Shown: positions 5,405 through 7,135 of the stretch, piece after piece
Numbering within the stretch: position 1 is the first letter of the stretch
How the letters are laid out: the number at the start of each line of letters is the position of its first letter
Assembly (NCBI GenBank): GCA_031431235.1
Contig: JANPDA010000339.1
Location: forward strand, 1-7,135
Direction: 5' to 3'
Length of the DNA stretch: 7,135 nt
Source: JANNSW01 sp031431235
GTDB taxonomy: Bacteria; Pseudomonadota; Alphaproteobacteria; Rhizobiales; Hyphomicrobiaceae
Position numbers and translations under genes: made by a program
The notes under the pieces: generated by a model
Database searches by the model: none
The model's input: only the letters and a program-made list of their open reading frames with translations
What the model was told of the DNA's origin: nothing

Positions 5405-7120
5405 TCAGACTTCGAGTCCCGCCTTTCGGAGGCCGTCGATCAGATGCCCATTGTCGGCCGGGTTCTGGAATGGCTCGGCTTCGGCGAACTTGATGATGGG
5501 AATGGCGGGTTTGAGGCGGGCACATGCGTCGAGGATGGTGCGGGCCTCGGCGATGCGGCCGAGCTGGCCGAGGGCGGCGGCGAGATACATCAAGGACTTG
5601 ACGGACTCCGTTGGGGCATCGAGGCTTTTGGCGGCGTCCGCGTATCGGCGATCCACATAGGCCGCTCTTCCCGCGAATGCGACGTACCAGGTCGGAGGAA
5701 AGGGGTTTAGCCGCAAGCCATTCTCAAACCAGATGCTGCTTTCGGCCGCGCGTCCGGTGTAAGCAAGAAACAATCCCATGTGCGTTGCCACATACGCATC
5801 GTTCGGATTGAGTGCGCAAGCTCTCTCGTGATGAAACCTCGAAAGCTGGAATTCTCTATTGTACAAGCCGCAGTATGCGACAATGATGTGACATATGGCG
5901 CTGTTGTCGTCGAGCGCAACTCCCCGCAGCGCAATCGCCGTGGCTGTTGCCAATGCGGCTTTGTCCAAATCGTAGCCCCATAAGGCGAGATGACATAGAG
6001 CCAACCAGGGATACGCTTCCGCGTAGCCTGGATCGAGCTCGATCGCCTTCTCGAGCAATACGCGACCGGCATCGGCATCATAGCGTGTCGATTTTTGTTG
6101 GAGTTGAATGCCGCGCAGGGCATAATCGTAGACAAGAAAGCTATCAGGATGCTTGCGTGTCGCACGGTTGGCTATGTCAGCCCTCACCTGCCCCGACAGC
6201 GTGCTCGCGATAACCGTCGCCACTTCCTCCTGCACCGCGAAGATATCCTCCAACGACCGATCATACCGCTCCGACCAGACGTGATTGCCGCTCGCCGCCT
6301 CGATGAGCTGCGCGGAAATGCGGACGCGGTTGCCGGCGCGCCGCACGCTGCCTTCGAGCACATAGTCGACGCCCAAGCGCTTTGCGATCTCGGGGACGGT
6401 CAGCTGTTGGCCACGGAAGGCGAAGGATGAGTTCCGCGCGATCACGAACAGGGAGCGGAAGCGCGAGATCGCCGTGATGATGTCCTCGGTGATGCCATCG
6501 GAAAAATACTCCTGATCCGGATCTCCGCTCATGTTGTCGAACGGCAGCACCGCAACGGCGGGCTTGGTAGATTCCTTCCTGATGGGCGCCGCTGCAGCGG
6601 GCCGCATGCCCTGGCGCAATCGATACGCTCGAACGGGTGCGGAGATGTTCTTGAGGCTTTGCTCGCCCATGTCCTCGAACAGCGCCGACGTCTTGCCCGA
6701 CACTTCCTGATACACCTTACCCGACACGCAGATGCCGCCCGGCTCGGCCAGCGTCTCGAGTCGCGCCGCGACGTTGACGCCTTCGCCGTAGATGTCGGAG
6801 CCTTCGCCGATCACATCGCCGAGGTTGATGCCGATTCGGAGCACGATGCGGCGCTCCTCGGCCACGCCCTCGTTGGCGGCCGCCATGCGCTTCTGGAGCT
6901 CGATCGCCGCCGCGACGGCATTGACCGCGCTCGCGTGCTCGATCAGTGCGCCGTCGCCCATCAGCTTGACGATGCGCCCCCGATGCTCCTTGACGACCGG
7001 CTCGAGGATCATGGTCCGCCGCTCACGCAACGCCGCCAGCGTCCCCGCCTCATCCGCCTCCATCAGGCGGCTGAAGCCGACCACGTCGGCAACGAGAATG
7101 GCCGCCAAGCGACGTTCCAT
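5405..7120 (-). CDS. Class III adenylate cyclase with TolB-like and TPR domains (paralogue 3)
   Basis: A 571-residue cytoplasmic protein on the minus strand, converging on the second cyclase gene. The cyclase domain spans about residues 3-168: metal ligands Asp12 and Asp56, adenine-selecting Lys52 and Asp109, Asn116 and Arg120 in GVNVAAR. All are kept, so it should make cAMP. Where the other two have VEF after the GDG turn it has IEH (His62). An Ala/Pro-rich linker (about 170-184) precedes the TolB-like domain (about 186-305), which contains FSDGITEDIITAISRF. YDYALRG opens the TPR region (about 330-540), including VLLEKAIELDPGYAEAYPWL. It ends GLRKAGLEV. The ATG at 7120 matches where family homology begins and has GAAGG seven bases upstream; the window ends 15 bases before it, so no promoter can be judged and an earlier in-frame start cannot be excluded. 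Signal and partners are unknown. Confidence 0.92.
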   Translation of the reverse strand: MERRLAAILVADVVGFSRLMEADEAGTLAALRERRTMILEPVVKEHRGRIVKLMGDGALIEHASAVNAVAAAIELQKRMAAANEGVAEERRIVLRIGINLGDVIGEGSDIYGEGVNVAARLETLAEPGGICVSGKVYQEVSGKTSALFEDMGEQSLKNISAPVRAYRLRQGMRPAAAAPIRKESTKPAVAVLPFDNMSGDPDQEYFSDGITEDIITAISRFRSLFVIARNSSFAFRGQQLTVPEIAKRLGVDYVLEGSVRRAGNRVRISAQLIEAASGNHVWSERYDRSLEDIFAVQEEVATVIASTLSGQVRADIANRATRKHPDSFLVYDYALRGIQLQQKSTRYDADAGRVLLEKAIELDPGYAEAYPWLALCHLALWGYDLDKAALATATAIALRGVALDDNSAICHIIVAYCGLYNREFQLSRFHHERACALNPNDAYVATHMGLFLAYTGRAAESSIWFENGLRLNPFPPTWYVAFAGRAAYVDRRYADAAKSLDAPTESVKSLMYLAAALGQLGRIAEARTILDACARLKPAIPIIKFAEAEPFQNPADNGHLIDGLRKAGLEV

Positions 7121-7127
7121 GCTCCCA

Positions 7128-7132
7128 CCTTC
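7128..7132 (-). promoter_or_regulatory. Ribosome binding site of the third cyclase gene
   Basis: The minus strand reads GAAGG, then TGGGAGC, then ATG at 7120. The 7-base spacing supports this start. Confidence 0.55.
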
Positions 7133-7135
7133 AGC

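Noticed and set aside
5178..5710. Overlapping plus-strand frames of about 155-160 codons
   Set aside because: They run through the REP-like repeats and antisense to the third cyclase; the peptides GEGRNP and QAGIH are typical artefacts of translating such repeats.
1..7135. CRISPR arrays, tRNA or rRNA genes, phage or toxin-antitoxin genes
   Set aside because: No regularly spaced repeats, cloverleaf-like sequences or matching protein motifs were seen on either strand.

Overview
The window looks like chromosomal DNA from an alphaproteobacterium, most likely of the Bradyrhizobium / Rhodopseudomonas / Nitrobacter group. This rests on its GC-rich coding sequence, on class III nucleotide cyclases fused to a TolB-like domain and TPR repeats (a family expanded in those genera, from general knowledge), and on an IS1380-type transposase remnant. 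No search could be run, so the assignment is inference.

Layout. Positions 1-629 (minus strand) hold the first 209 codons of an NADPH-type beta-hydroxyacid-dehydrogenase-fold enzyme that reads as an imine-reductase-like oxidoreductase; its 3' end lies outside the window. Positions 630-1397 contain no intact gene. They include a strong Shine-Dalgarno for the oxidoreductase, a perfect 10-bp inverted repeat upstream of it, and a decayed transposase C-terminus (987-1195, minus strand) with a frameshift and a stop codon. Positions 1398-3167 (plus), 3367-5112 (plus) and 5405-7120 (minus) are three full-length paralogues of one cytoplasmic protein type: N-terminal class III adenylate cyclase, central TolB-like alpha/beta domain, C-terminal TPR region and a shared C-terminal motif. 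The first two are in tandem, separated by 199 bases with a stem-loop and weak promoter-like sequences. The third converges on the second across a 292-bp spacer holding two oppositely oriented REP-like palindromes.

Function. All three cyclases keep the six residues expected for cAMP synthesis (two metal Asp, adenine-selecting Lys and Asp, transition-state Asn and Arg), so all are predicted active. None shows a signal peptide or membrane segment. The TolB-like and TPR parts presumably sense a signal or bind a partner, but the sequence does not say which. Hand alignment shows domain-level discordance: the TolB-like domains of the tandem pair are about 82% identical while their cyclase domains are only about 53% identical, whereas the second cyclase domain is closer to the third (about 66%). 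This mosaic pattern is the most interesting feature of the window. The oxidoreductase shows no functional link to the cyclases.
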